Origin: Clostridia bacterium | GTDB lineage: Bacteria > Bacillota > Clostridia > Oscillospirales > Acutalibacteraceae | Direction: 5' to 3' | Assembly: GCA_017516965.1 (NCBI GenBank) | Contig: JAFXAP010000015.1 | Span: forward strand, 158,577-222,576 | DNA: 64,000 nucleotides | In this document: positions 43,626 through 53,497 of the stretch, in pieces | Numbering within the stretch: the stretch's first letter is position 1 | How the letters are laid out: every line of letters starts with the position of its first letter | Notes under the pieces: generated by a model | Told to the model about the DNA's origin: nothing | Database searches by the model: none | The model's input: only the letters and a program-made list of their open reading frames with translations | Position numbers and translations under genes: made by a program

Positions 43626-43642
43626 ATGTTTATTAGTAATCT

Positions 43643-45589
43643 TTATATTTTGCGGTCCTTAATTTCCATTACCACCTTAAATTTATGTGTTTTTGCCTTG
43701 GTAGTAGGTGAAATTATAACCTTGCCCCAACCGCACTCGCGGTTTTCAGTTTTGTCACTGGGTACCGGAATACCAACGGTGGTAAAGCGGTTATCACCGC
43801 CGCCTATTGCCGTAATACTTGCATTTTGAGGTTCTAAAACCTTACAGCAAAGTGTTCCGCCCTTGTGTGTTATTGTAATCTCATTGCCATTTATCACGGG
43901 TTCTTCCATCATATGAAGGTGGAAACACTTGATAAACTCCTCACTTTTAGCGGTTACTTCATCTTCGACAGTAAATGTACCGTTTTGACCGACAGTAGCA
44001 TCATAACTCATCTTGCGAATAACCTTATCACAGGTGTGAGCATAGGCGATGGTTAAATCGCCCTCTATTTCTGCTTTTGTGTCGCTTTCATAATGCGACA
44101 GCACCTTTGCCATTTGACAGTCTCTTTCCCAAGCTGATGCTAAATCAGGTTCAAGATTATAGTCGGTAGTGGGTTTTGGTCTGCGTGTGCCGCCGTCGTT
44201 TATAAGATCAAATTCTTTGCCCCACTCTTTTATATGACCTAACGTTTTTACCTCGGGGTCGCGGATGGTCAAACAGTTGTGAGACGAGGTGCAGGTGTCA
44301 TAGTTGTAAAAATGCTCACAACCGTACCAATAATATGCGCCCGAACTTGATACCAAAATACCGTTATGATATATCTGGAAATCGCCTGTGTCATAATGCT
44401 CATGACCCTCGCACCACAATTCACCTATCTTCATATAAACGGTGGTATTCTTTTCTTCATCCTTGTGAATTATGGTACCTGCAGGGTATTTAAAATATTT
44501 TGTCTTTTCATATGGCTCAGGTGTAAATTCTGGGGTAATAAGGTTAAACACCAAGTGCGCAATCGGTGAATAAAGACCTTCGCCAAAGGTTGTGTCTTTA
44601 TAAAGGTCGTTGCTGTAATGTGTAGGCATTATAACCTCATCACGATAATTTTCTAAAAAGTATTTTTTATAATGCGCATTACCCGTAAGCGCTGCGGCAA
44701 AAAAGTTTACAATAGTAAACGGGTGTTTTACAGCGTGACCGCCACCCTTATCATCATTGCAGTCGTTACCTATTCTAAGGCTCTCGCCATCGGCACGGGT
44801 TAAATAGTGATAGCTATCGGCATTTTCAACGCACCTGTCAAAAATTCTTTGCCCGCTCATCTGGTAAAAGAGTAGTTGCGCCCAAAGAGCCGATACGTGA
44901 CGGTAACTGCCGTAAGACGGCCCCTGATTATGAAGACCGCAAGAAAAACTAAACTTATACAAAGGAACAAGGTCGTTAATTATTCTGCCAACAATAAAAT
45001 CATATATATCGGGGCGCTCATCATAGGTAGCAATTGCAAAGCAAAGCATATCGCGTAAATATTGCGCCTCGTGCGAATGAGAGTGTGTGTCACGTTGCTT
45101 TACAGGTGGGTAACCTACCTCCATAGCCGCCTCTAAAAACTGCTCACATTTTGTAATAAAAAACGTTTTCTCTTCTTCTGACAAATATTTATAAAGCCAG
45201 TCATAAAGGCAAGATACCGAAAACACAATATGCCCTGTATGGCGGCACAGCATAAGGTTTACATTGCGGTCAATGCTGTACTTCTCTACTACCTTTTTTG
45301 CATTATCGATAACGTCACGCGCTTTTTGTGGGTCGTCATATATCCACGCTTCAAAGGCCTTTGACTCTATCATAAAGCAAACCATAAGGTTGTATTTACC
45401 TATAGCTATATCATCATAAAACTGACGAAAATCTTTTTTACAAATGTGTTGCCACAGCTCATACGCACGGCGATTTTCGATGTGTGTAAAATTGTTTACA
45501 ATTCTTTGCTTATCTGACTCTCTGAACATAACGCGGGGATGCTCAGCAGGCGGGGTTATGTATGGCTTTTTATATGGTGAATTAAGCAT
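43643..45589 (-). CDS. Heparinase II/III-family protein
   Basis: A 648-residue protein without signal peptide. The N-terminal (alpha/alpha) toroid spans roughly residues 40-330 (RHTGHIVFSVSCLYDWLYKYLSEEEKTFF, QRDTHSHSHEAQYLRDML). The C-terminal beta-sheet domain begins near FKYPAGTIIHKDEEKNTTVYMKIG and contains the family GHEHYDTGDFQIYHNGILVSSSGAYYW segment. Relatives are polysaccharide lyases cleaving uronic-acid glycans. It is preceded by a 2-hydroxyacid dehydrogenase on the same transcript, and an AraC gene is divergent. Exact substrate unknown. Confidence 0.8.
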   Translation of the reverse strand: MLNSPYKKPYITPPAEHPRVMFRESDKQRIVNNFTHIENRRAYELWQHICKKDFRQFYDDIAIGKYNLMVCFMIESKAFEAWIYDDPQKARDVIDNAKKVVEKYSIDRNVNLMLCRHTGHIVFSVSCLYDWLYKYLSEEEKTFFITKCEQFLEAAMEVGYPPVKQRDTHSHSHEAQYLRDMLCFAIATYDERPDIYDFIVGRIINDLVPLYKFSFSCGLHNQGPSYGSYRHVSALWAQLLFYQMSGQRIFDRCVENADSYHYLTRADGESLRIGNDCNDDKGGGHAVKHPFTIVNFFAAALTGNAHYKKYFLENYRDEVIMPTHYSNDLYKDTTFGEGLYSPIAHLVFNLITPEFTPEPYEKTKYFKYPAGTIIHKDEEKNTTVYMKIGELWCEGHEHYDTGDFQIYHNGILVSSSGAYYWYGCEHFYNYDTCTSSHNCLTIRDPEVKTLGHIKEWGKEFDLINDGGTRRPKPTTDYNLEPDLASAWERDCQMAKVLSHYESDTKAEIEGDLTIAYAHTCDKVIRKMSYDATVGQNGTFTVEDEVTAKSEEFIKCFHLHMMEEPVINGNEITITHKGGTLCCKVLEPQNASITAIGGGDNRFTTVGIPVPSDKTENRECGWGKVIISPTTKAKTHKFKVVMEIKDRKI

Positions 45590-45600
45590 AAATTCTCTCC

Positions 45601-46605
45601 TTAAAACTTTGACATGCTTACGGCTTTAGAAGCTAGTATTTCATTTTTTACAGGAATGCCGTTATCAATAAAATCTACGCTTTCTTTTATTAGGTCACGT
45701 GTTAATACTGCACGCAAATTTACCGTAACGCCCGCCTGATGCGGAAGCATCAAAACGTTGGGAAGTGAAAGCATTGGATTGTCAAGATTAATGGGTTCCT
45801 GCTCATAAACATCAAGCGCCGCTTTAAAGTGACCTTTCGCAAGATGTTTTATAAGAGCCTCTTCATCAATTACAGCGCCTCGCGCTGTGTTTACAAGTAG
45901 CGCCCCCGGCTTGATTTTTGACAATAATTCATCACCAATCATATGGTGGGTGCTGTTGTTGTATGCAAGGTGTATCGATATAATATCGCACGTTTCAAAA
46001 ATTTCTTCCATACTGCACTGTGTAAAGTTATAAAGCTTTTTATCTTCTTCGGGAAGTTCTCGGCGAGCGCTTATCTTCATATCGACATCAAATGTGCTAA
46101 GCATTTTTGCTACGTATTTACCAACACCGCCATAGCCTACCAGACCTACTTTTTTGTATATAACACTATCGGTGTAGTCATCAACTTCGCGCCATATTCT
46201 TTTATCTTTTAATCTGTCATTATAAAAAGGAATGTCACGCATAGCGGCTAACATATATGCTACCGTGCCTTCGGCAGTTGATTTTGAAAAATAATCAAAA
46301 CCACTTATTACCTTAATGCCAGACTCAAACACCTCGTCACAAACAACAGGCGCCACTGTAGAACCTAAATGGGTAAGCAATTTAAGTTTTGGCGCACACT
46401 CTAAAATTTCAGGCGTAAGCGGTGGCGAACCCCAACAGGTTATGTATGCATCGCAGTCTTTAATTTTTTCTTTTAATTCATCCTGTGAATAATTGGCAGT
46501 GTCAAGCCAAACTATATCAGCTATAGACTCGGCTAACTTGATATTTTCCTTATTAAAAAAGGTATCAAATGTTTTGTCTTTTTTTATAGCAACTAAAGCT
46601 TTCAT
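45601..46605 (-). CDS. D-isomer-specific 2-hydroxyacid dehydrogenase
   Basis: A 334-residue NAD-dependent dehydrogenase. The nucleotide-binding GLVGYGGVGKYVAKML is at ~155-170, the NTARGAVIDEEALIKHL segment carries the catalytic Arg region, and LPHQAGVT has the catalytic His. N-terminal substrate-domain residues GSPPLTPEIL are typical. It reduces a 2-keto acid reversibly; the true substrate is unknown. It lies 11 bases upstream of the heparinase-like gene, suggesting a role in uronate or sugar-acid catabolism (inference). Confidence 0.9.
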   Translation of the reverse strand: MKALVAIKKDKTFDTFFNKENIKLAESIADIVWLDTANYSQDELKEKIKDCDAYITCWGSPPLTPEILECAPKLKLLTHLGSTVAPVVCDEVFESGIKVISGFDYFSKSTAEGTVAYMLAAMRDIPFYNDRLKDKRIWREVDDYTDSVIYKKVGLVGYGGVGKYVAKMLSTFDVDMKISARRELPEEDKKLYNFTQCSMEEIFETCDIISIHLAYNNSTHHMIGDELLSKIKPGALLVNTARGAVIDEEALIKHLAKGHFKAALDVYEQEPINLDNPMLSLPNVLMLPHQAGVTVNLRAVLTRDLIKESVDFIDNGIPVKNEILASKAVSMSKF

Positions 46606-46636
46606 ATTTAACTCCCTTAATATAGTTATTTATATT

Positions 46637-46665
46637 ATAATATAACAAAAAATCACATTTTTCAA
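46637..46665 (-). promoter_or_regulatory. Promoter of the dehydrogenase-heparinase operon
   Basis: TTGAAA (46665-46660), 17 bases, TATTAT (46642-46637) on the minus strand. Confidence 0.65.
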
Positions 46666-46707
46666 TACTATTGACGCTCTATTTATATAACAATTCGCTC
46701 ATTTGTG

Positions 46708-46736
46708 TTGACAACTTGAATTTCTTTTTATAAAAT
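46708..46736 (+). promoter_or_regulatory. Promoter of the divergent AraC gene
   Basis: TTGACA (46708-46713), 17 bases, TAAAAT (46731-46736). Confidence 0.75.
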
Positions 46737-46764
46737 AAAAATATATTTTAAAAGGAAAATGCTT

Positions 46765-47556
46765 ATGAAGAATATAAACGATTTTGATAATTTTAGCGCT
46801 AATCCGATTATTAGTTTTAAAAATGCGGGTTATTATAAACATCGCGTCGGTTGGAGCTGTACTCAAACAGCGGACCACGCCGCATTTTTTTGCGTTGAGT
46901 CGGGGAAAATGCAGATCACAGCAAAAGAACACACCAGCATCTGCAGCGCAGGAGATACTGTTTTTATTAAATGCTTTGAAACTGTCACACTTAAAAACGC
47001 TTCAAGTGAAGACCTTTCATATTATTTTGTTTCTTTCTTTTGCGAGAGTGACTTCGACTTTCAAATTAACACAGTAACCAAAGATTCAAATGCTTTAAGG
47101 CTGTTTAAATCCATTAGTGAAACTCACCGTTCGGGCGCGTATCTTTCCAAGATAAAAATTGCCGAGTTGTTTTTACGGCTTTTACATCTACTTTGTTCAC
47201 AAAGGTTAGAAAAGAGTAAAGACTATGCCGACACTCACAAGCTTTTATCAACGGTTGAATATATAAACATTAACTACTACAAAAAAATAACCCCTGCCTT
47301 TCTTTCGCAAATTTCAGGGTATTCACCCGCTCATCTTAGGCGGTTGTTTGTTAAAAACTTTGGAGTTCCACCAATGGAATATATCTTAAACAAAAAAATA
47401 GATATGGTAAAAGAAATACTGCTTGAAGCACCCGAAAAAACTACCCAGGAAATTGCCGAGTTAGTCGGTTTTTGTTCAGCGTCGTATTTATGTAAGACAT
47501 TTAAAAGCAAGGTCGGTATATCACCGCTTGAATATAAAAAAACTACCCATTGTTAA
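46765..47556 (+). CDS. AraC-family transcriptional regulator (heparinase operon neighbour)
   Basis: A 263-residue regulator with a cupin-like N-domain (AAFFCVESGKMQITAKEHTSICSAGDTVFIK) and a C-terminal AraC double HTH (~165-262; PAFLSQISGYSPAHLRRLFVKNFGVP and TQEIAELVGFCSASYLCKTFKSKVG). AAGGA lies 8 bases before the ATG at 46765; the ATG at 46759 is too near it. It is divergent from the dehydrogenase-heparinase operon, the probable target. Confidence 0.92.
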   Translation: MKNINDFDNFSANPIISFKNAGYYKHRVGWSCTQTADHAAFFCVESGKMQITAKEHTSICSAGDTVFIKCFETVTLKNASSEDLSYYFVSFFCESDFDFQINTVTKDSNALRLFKSISETHRSGAYLSKIKIAELFLRLLHLLCSQRLEKSKDYADTHKLLSTVEYININYYKKITPAFLSQISGYSPAHLRRLFVKNFGVPPMEYILNKKIDMVKEILLEAPEKTTQEIAELVGFCSASYLCKTFKSKVGISPLEYKKTTHC

Positions 47557-47572
47557 AATGGGTAGTTTTTTA
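47537..47572. terminator. Terminator overlapping the AraC stop codon
   Basis: AAAAACTACCCATT and its complement around GTTA; the TAA at 47554-47556 is in the loop region. It also faces the minus-strand GH16 gene ending at 47575. Confidence 0.8.
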
Positions 47573-47574
47573 AA

Positions 47575-50500
47575 TTAATAACCAAAGTGGTTTCCGTTAT
47601 TAAAATCTTCGGTTTCGCGAGTGATAATATCACGTCTGCCGTCATACTGATAAACCCTTATATAATCTATTTCAAGATCAATTTTATCAGGCGCTGCAGC
47701 TGTACCCTCATCGGTAAGCATATCGGTATGCATAGCCGCATTGTCGGTAGTAGAACTTTTGTGCTTTGGATTTGAAGAGTAAAGCACGTTGTCAAACAAG
47801 AAATACATATATTGGTTTGCAACCTCGGCATCGTCTACACAGTCATAATCTTGCGGGTTTTTACCATTGTCTTTATTATATGTCATGTCGCTTGTGCCAA
47901 GAATCATAGTATCATCTTCGTTGCCGTCACCGTTAGCATCGTAGATATAAAGTGTTAGATTAAACTTGTCTACACCGTTTGTTTCCCAATAGAAGCCGTA
48001 ACGACGAGGCGCAGTGAGTTGCTTTTGAAGTGATTCAATGTAATTTGCTGACACGCCTGTTTTAGTTGAGAAACCGGATTTATATTCGTCATAAGTAAAT
48101 CTTGTGTTAGTACCATCCGTAAAATCGTGGTACGCCGCGCTTGTGCTAAAGTAATACTCTTTAGAACCAAACCACTCTTTTTGCATAACTGCGCGTGGGT
48201 TGCCCGGATTGTTCCAATCAATAACGTTAACTACATCCTTACCTCTTGCGCCCACAGAATAGAATTTATGTACGTTCAGATAAAGTCTATAATCATAAAA
48301 ACCTGTTGTCTTATTTTGTTGGAAATAACTAGCCGCGATGCCATTGCTTTGCATAAGCTCCCAAATATCTATTTCAAAATAATTTGTAGGCACTTGGTAT
48401 TTATATGTTTTAGGGTCGGTAGATTCAGCCCAGGTCGATTTACCATCATAAGCGTATTCGCCGGTATTATTAAGCTTATACACCTTGCCGTAGAGTGTTT
48501 CATCCATAGCGTAGTTGTTATAAAGCCCATGCCCCAACATCCACCAAGATGCAAAGGTATGACCATCGGAAGGCAAACTACCGTACATTTCGGCATAACC
48601 CTGTTTCCAAAGCATTGAGTGATTTGTCTTTATAAGACCGGGGTTAGCAATAACATCATCGTCATCAATGATATCACTAAACGCGGTTGAATCATTTTGA
48701 TTATAAAGTCTTACATAGTTTAGTTTATCAGTTTCGGATGTGGCATGCTCTGCCTTAACACCGCGTGTTATTGTAAGCTTACCGTCCTCCACCCAGTAAA
48801 GATTGCTGAGTTCTTTCTCATTTACAGATTCAACGTTATTATAGTTACCGGACTTTCCAACCTCGGTTTCGGTACGCATTCTTGAGTGATTCCAGGTATC
48901 TATTAAAATCTCGGCATTCTGGTTAGCGTCTGCTTCTTTAACACCGTCAAACTCGTCGCCCCAAGCGTAATAAAGCACCTTGTTTGCGTCGGCTTTGCCA
49001 TCATAGTTGGTGTCTACCATAACGGTTTTTGCTCTCTTTTCAGGAGCAAGTGTTGCTTTGTCTACCGTATATACAAAGCTTGTGTTTTCATCAGATTTAT
49101 TAATAAAGTCAATTACCGCCTGTTCAACACCGGTAAAGCTACCGCCATTAAGCCACAATACACAATTAGCATCATCAAAAGTTATTGAATAATCATTTAT
49201 ATCTAATATGTTATCTTTGTATTTGTCATAGTTTGCAATATTACCAACTATAATTTCAAGCGAACCTTTAGGGGTACCTGTGCTATCGTTTGCGTGAACG
49301 TAAACGGCATCTTTATTACTTTCGGTACCCGAAACGGTTTTATCTGCGCTGACAACCTTTTTAATGTCAACACCGCGAAGTTGGGTTTCAAGATAAATTT
49401 CTAAACGACGAGCGGCATCATAGTTATCATTTTCACCGTAATAAATGCTAATTTCACCAAGCTCTGCATTGCGCCAGAAACCGTCGTAAAGTTTATCGTA
49501 ATCGCCAACAATGCTTCGGTTAAGCACTGCCAGGTCAGATATATTTACCTTTCCGTCACGGTTAACGTCGCAATCGGCATACTCATAACCTTCCGCCAAA
49601 AGCAGTCTGCGTCTAATAGCTACAAGATCGGTTGCGCTGTATGCGCCAACAATGCCATCGCCGTCAATATCGGCATAGCCTTTGCCGAGAGTATAGTTTT
49701 TAAGTTTGGGTGTGCTGCCGTCTTTGCCACCCTTGTACCAAATATCACCGTTTTGCGAAAGGTCAATTTCAGCCTTTTTGCCACTATCGTTATAATGTGC
49801 AATTTCTTCTGAAACAGAGGAGCCCTCTTTGGCTATGTAATAGCTGTTTTCGATTTTTCCAAATTTCTCGCCTGCGATATGCAAATCTGCTTTTTTGCTT
49901 CCCACAAGACAATCTTCTACCGAACAGCCTGTGATAACTGCGCCCTCTTTAAACTCGCCGGCTATTGCGCCTGCATATTCAGAACCAGATAAAAAGTAAC
50001 AGTCGCGTATGTGCAAATTCTTTACAACACCGTTTGCGTCAAGCATCGGTATAAGACCTACTGTTTTGTCGTCACCTGCAAAAATGCCTGTAACTGTGTG
50101 TCCGTCACCGTCTAAAACACCATTAAAAGGAACATACTGATACAAATCAGTAGTACCCGAAGCTTTAATGGCATCTTTCGTAATCCATGATGCTCCGGAG
50201 GCATCAATATCACAAGCAAGTTTATAATAAAGCTTGTTATAAACATTCATACCGCCCGAAGCAATTGCACGGGCAAGTTCAAATGCGTTGGTTATAAGAT
50301 ATGGGTCTGCGGCTGTTCCCGAACCGTAAAGGTCGTGATACATACCGTACGTGCCGCGGTTATATGCGCCGCCAAATACACTGTATGCGCCACCGCCGTT
50401 GTTTTGTTTAGATATTAACAAAGAGTATGAAACTATTTCAGTATCAATATTTTTGTTGACCTTTGGCATTGGAATTGTGCGACCAGATTGACCGTCTACC

Positions 50501-51699
50501 GTAACAAGTTCCCAATTAGCTCGCCAATCGAGTTCCGGCATATCGTACATATTGTAAACGTTTTTGACATCTACACATTTTATATCTAAAAGTTTATCGT
50601 ATTTGTTATGATAAATTTGGGGAATCGGATGAGAAAGGTCAGTATAGCTGCCATAAAAGAACACCTGGAAACCAACGTTTTTATCATAGCGGCTGTAAAA
50701 AACTTCCTCCCCCGGAACAATAACCTCATCCACTGCAGGCGCACCCAATGATACGCATCCGTTAAGGGTAACGTTATTCATAGTATTTCCGCCGCTTATA
50801 ATAGCGCCCATCATATCAGCTGTTGCTTCAGAGCCGTTTCCAATAATTCGTTCGCAAGAATAACCATCATAAAGGCAGTTAATAATGATAAGATCTTCTG
50901 CAGTGCTGTTGGTTGAAACTATACCTGCCGCGCCAGGATTGTGATTATAGTAAACGTTATCTTCTCTCTGCTTAACGTCGATGTTACGGGTAGTACGCAT
51001 AAAGCTGTTGCGCACGGAAATGTTCGCTACAGTGTGAATGGTTGAGTCATTGATATAACTGCCAAGCTGCGTGGTAAGCAGCGCAACATTTCCCGAACCC
51101 GTAGAATAACAACTGTCAAAGTTAATGTTTTTAACTGTTGCAGAGCCGTCAAGCTTATAAATTAAACCTTGACCTACAGGAGAATACATACCGTAAATCT
51201 TAACACCGTTGCCGTCAAGATTACCTACAAAGCTCTTGCCCGGTTTCCATTCTTGTTTGGTAGAATTTTCAACAAAAGACTTGATACCCTCAAGAGATTC
51301 ATAACCTCTAATATCATTAAGATAAAAAGCCTGCACGCCATCAGCTACTTTGTAGTAATAGGGCGTGTAAACAGGAACATATTCGGTGGTTGAACTTTGT
51401 TTTAAAATTTCGCTTGTCTGCTTACCGCCAGCAACATTATTGGTGGTGTCGGTAATCTGAGTAAGCGCAAGATAAAGTTGATCGGCAGTTTCGATTATGT
51501 ATGGGTTATCAACAGTACCCGAACCGCCGGCAAAGTTACTTGCCGCACTGCCGCTCCAGATTGATATGCTGTCGACTGCCTTTTTACCTGTAGCCGACGC
51601 CTTAATATTAACACCGGTATTTGCGCTAAAAATCACACTCAAAACCAATATAATTGATAAAGCAAAACTAATATAACGTTTAAATTCTTTCTTGTTCAT
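47575..51699 (-). CDS. Secreted GH16-like glycosidase with internal type I dockerin
   Basis: A 1374-residue multidomain protein. A signal peptide (~1-38) is followed by two stretches starting GSGT..NPYII and GSGTAADPYLIT with beta-helix/GLUG-like repeats (~40-650). A type I dockerin (~675-740) has the two Ca loops DIDGDGIVGAYSATDL and DVNRDGKVNISDL. After a spacer, a concanavalin-like GH16 region (~910-1370) opens with DEFDG and contains the catalytic pattern in FEIDIWE (~1110). GH16 enzymes cut beta-1,3/1,4-glucans, galactans or mucin chains. The start at 51699 follows AAGGAG and gives a proper signal peptide. It has its own promoter. Confidence 0.82.
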   Translation of the reverse strand: MNKKEFKRYISFALSIILVLSVIFSANTGVNIKASATGKKAVDSISIWSGSAASNFAGGSGTVDNPYIIETADQLYLALTQITDTTNNVAGGKQTSEILKQSSTTEYVPVYTPYYYKVADGVQAFYLNDIRGYESLEGIKSFVENSTKQEWKPGKSFVGNLDGNGVKIYGMYSPVGQGLIYKLDGSATVKNINFDSCYSTGSGNVALLTTQLGSYINDSTIHTVANISVRNSFMRTTRNIDVKQREDNVYYNHNPGAAGIVSTNSTAEDLIIINCLYDGYSCERIIGNGSEATADMMGAIISGGNTMNNVTLNGCVSLGAPAVDEVIVPGEEVFYSRYDKNVGFQVFFYGSYTDLSHPIPQIYHNKYDKLLDIKCVDVKNVYNMYDMPELDWRANWELVTVDGQSGRTIPMPKVNKNIDTEIVSYSLLISKQNNGGGAYSVFGGAYNRGTYGMYHDLYGSGTAADPYLITNAFELARAIASGGMNVYNKLYYKLACDIDASGASWITKDAIKASGTTDLYQYVPFNGVLDGDGHTVTGIFAGDDKTVGLIPMLDANGVVKNLHIRDCYFLSGSEYAGAIAGEFKEGAVITGCSVEDCLVGSKKADLHIAGEKFGKIENSYYIAKEGSSVSEEIAHYNDSGKKAEIDLSQNGDIWYKGGKDGSTPKLKNYTLGKGYADIDGDGIVGAYSATDLVAIRRRLLLAEGYEYADCDVNRDGKVNISDLAVLNRSIVGDYDKLYDGFWRNAELGEISIYYGENDNYDAARRLEIYLETQLRGVDIKKVVSADKTVSGTESNKDAVYVHANDSTGTPKGSLEIIVGNIANYDKYKDNILDINDYSITFDDANCVLWLNGGSFTGVEQAVIDFINKSDENTSFVYTVDKATLAPEKRAKTVMVDTNYDGKADANKVLYYAWGDEFDGVKEADANQNAEILIDTWNHSRMRTETEVGKSGNYNNVESVNEKELSNLYWVEDGKLTITRGVKAEHATSETDKLNYVRLYNQNDSTAFSDIIDDDDVIANPGLIKTNHSMLWKQGYAEMYGSLPSDGHTFASWWMLGHGLYNNYAMDETLYGKVYKLNNTGEYAYDGKSTWAESTDPKTYKYQVPTNYFEIDIWELMQSNGIAASYFQQNKTTGFYDYRLYLNVHKFYSVGARGKDVVNVIDWNNPGNPRAVMQKEWFGSKEYYFSTSAAYHDFTDGTNTRFTYDEYKSGFSTKTGVSANYIESLQKQLTAPRRYGFYWETNGVDKFNLTLYIYDANGDGNEDDTMILGTSDMTYNKDNGKNPQDYDCVDDAEVANQYMYFLFDNVLYSSNPKHKSSTTDNAAMHTDMLTDEGTAAAPDKIDLEIDYIRVYQYDGRRDIITRETEDFNNGNHFGY

Positions 51700-51733
51700 C
51701 AAGTTTCTCCTTTTTGTATTATATACCATTTTG

Positions 51734-51762
51734 ATTATAGCATAAACCTTACCCCAATTCAA
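51734..51762 (-). promoter_or_regulatory. Promoter of the GH16-dockerin gene
   Basis: TTGAAT (51762-51757), 17 bases, TATAAT (51739-51734) on the minus strand. Confidence 0.8.
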
Positions 51763-51773
51763 GAAATATAAAT

Positions 51774-51805
51774 AAAAACCGCAAAGAAAATTCTTTGCGG
51801 TTTTT
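51774..51805 (-). terminator. Terminator of the MBOAT operon
   Basis: A perfect 15-bp stem, AAAAACCGCAAAGAA and its complement around AA, downstream of the DUF4358 gene. Confidence 0.85.
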
Positions 51806-51880
51806 ATGCTATTTTAATAAGGAAAAATCGGCTAAAAAGTGGCTTATCAGTAAATAAAAGCCCTTGCATTATAATTTATA

Positions 51881-52384
51881 TCATTTTAGCTTTTCTATCT
51901 CGTCGATTATAGCCTCATTATCGTTGGTTATCAGTAGTATTACAAAATCACCATCGGTTATAATTTTAGAGCTTTGCATTATCTTTTTAAAGTTTGGGTC
52001 ATACGCCGCCTGCGTGCCACCCTCTAATGTTTTCTTGCGTCTTTCAAAAAGTGACTCTAGCTTTGAAACGTCATCATTTGATTTTGCTTTTAATACCGAG
52101 ATTTCATAGGTGGTGTTATCATTGCTGTAACAAATAGCATAATCAGAAAGCAAATCAAATTCTTCGCACTCAACAAATACGCCATCCGACCACATAGACA
52201 TAAGATTTGCATTAAAATCAGATTTGCTTTTTATGTAATTCTTGGTATTATCATAAGACTCTACTTTAATAGCCGCATTTAAAATCTGCTCGCATGTGGT
52301 ATCAGATGAAAACTCTTTCTCTTCACCACACGCTACACAAAAAAGCAATACCACGCAAATTAAAATCGTTATTATCTTTTTCAT
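51881..52384 (-). CDS. DUF4358 lipoprotein
   Basis: A 167-residue lipoprotein (MKKIITILICVVLLFCVAC; lipobox CVAC) with a DUF4358-type domain: CEQILNAAIKVE, a central SDYAICYSN and the helical LESLFERRKKTLEGG segment. DUF4358 genes commonly sit beside MBOAT/DHHW acetylation genes, as here; their function is not established. It overlaps the DHHW gene by 4 bases (ATGA) and ends the operon. Confidence 0.82.
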   Translation of the reverse strand: MKKIITILICVVLLFCVACGEEKEFSSDTTCEQILNAAIKVESYDNTKNYIKSKSDFNANLMSMWSDGVFVECEEFDLLSDYAICYSNDNTTYEISVLKAKSNDDVSKLESLFERRKKTLEGGTQAAYDPNFKKIMQSSKIITDGDFVILLITNDNEAIIDEIEKLK

Positions 52385-53496
52385 TGATCTGTACCTCTTT
52401 TTAAATAAGAAATATTTTTTGTGGTGGCAAACTCGCTCATACTCTCAAGTATAAGCACCTGGCTTACATTTTCACGGGCTACAACTTGCTGAATACTGTC
52501 TGTAAAATACCGCAAATCAAGCATTATCAAATCGTAATGTATAGCCAAAAGCGGCGCTAAAGAATCAGCAAAACTATCGCGAACAACTAAAAGTTTTGGT
52601 CTGCCCTCGCCTTTGCTTATATCAACGCGGGCGTGATTACCGCCAAGAAACACTGCGTACTGATCGGTGGTGGAAAGCCTTGACATATCATACATTTGAA
52701 TTTGTTTGCCGTCGGCGGTGATGGTATAATCGTCATCACCATCGTAACGAAGCAGAGTAATCTCATCCTTTGGCGCCATATAAAATCCCGATGCGCGCAT
52801 CGAGGTGCCGCAAAAATCATTTGATACCTTTTTTGCTTTAAAATACGACAACTCTTTTGGCTTGTATGATAACACCGCGCCAAGCATATCATATACCTGA
52901 TAAGCTCCATAAACATTATAGTGATGGTCGGTGTGGTAATAATTGTTTTTCTCACACAACTCATCATATAAATTTGGCGCAGTAATATTGTTTTTCTTTG
53001 CAAATTCAAAATATTCCTGCCACAGTATGTTATCACTTTCGCTTGGATATGTATGTGGCAGATACTCTGCAAATACATCCAGCGCACGCGGGAGCACTGC
53101 GGCACAAACTTTAGCTCCGGTTACATTTTCAAATTCTTTTATTGCTTGTAGGTTTTCGTTTATACGATTATCTTTTATTGCATCGCGCGCGATGAGTATA
53201 TCATTTTGGGCATAGATAATTCCGTTATTTTCGCGCTTGCCAAGTGCCAACTCGCTATATGCTTTGACCGAAACAAACATATCGCGTGCAGGGAATTGAT
53301 CGCTTATATATGTGGCAAGTTCGGTGGTATATTCCCCCGAAAACAGACGCTCTATACTAAAGTGAGGTGTTTGAGTGAGTGTGCGATTTTCTTTTTGTGA
53401 CATAGCCTTATCAGGTGTTACAAAAAACATTATCGCAAGTATCACAATTACGAGCGAGCAAGAAATAATCGTTGCTATGTTAAATTTATTTTTCAT
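52381..53496 (-). CDS. DHHW-family protein (AlgJ/AlgX-like)
   Basis: A 371-residue protein with an N-terminal membrane anchor (ATIISCSLVIVILAIMFFV) and an SGNH-like extracellular domain. The name-giving YHTDHHYNVYGAYQVYDML is at about residue 192-210, and a KLLVVRDSFADSLAPLL segment provides the SGNH Ser region. Such proteins complete the transfer of acetyl groups to surface polysaccharides begun by an MBOAT protein. It starts just after the SGNH lipoprotein and overlaps DUF4358. Confidence 0.88.
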   Translation of the reverse strand: MKNKFNIATIISCSLVIVILAIMFFVTPDKAMSQKENRTLTQTPHFSIERLFSGEYTTELATYISDQFPARDMFVSVKAYSELALGKRENNGIIYAQNDILIARDAIKDNRINENLQAIKEFENVTGAKVCAAVLPRALDVFAEYLPHTYPSESDNILWQEYFEFAKKNNITAPNLYDELCEKNNYYHTDHHYNVYGAYQVYDMLGAVLSYKPKELSYFKAKKVSNDFCGTSMRASGFYMAPKDEITLLRYDGDDDYTITADGKQIQMYDMSRLSTTDQYAVFLGGNHARVDISKGEGRPKLLVVRDSFADSLAPLLAIHYDLIMLDLRYFTDSIQQVVARENVSQVLILESMSEFATTKNISYLKRGTDQ

Positions 53497-53497
53497 A

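Noticed and set aside
48127-48618. Plus-strand frame of 163 codons inside the GH16 gene
   Set aside because: Antisense shadow across the GH16 catalytic motif; no start signals.
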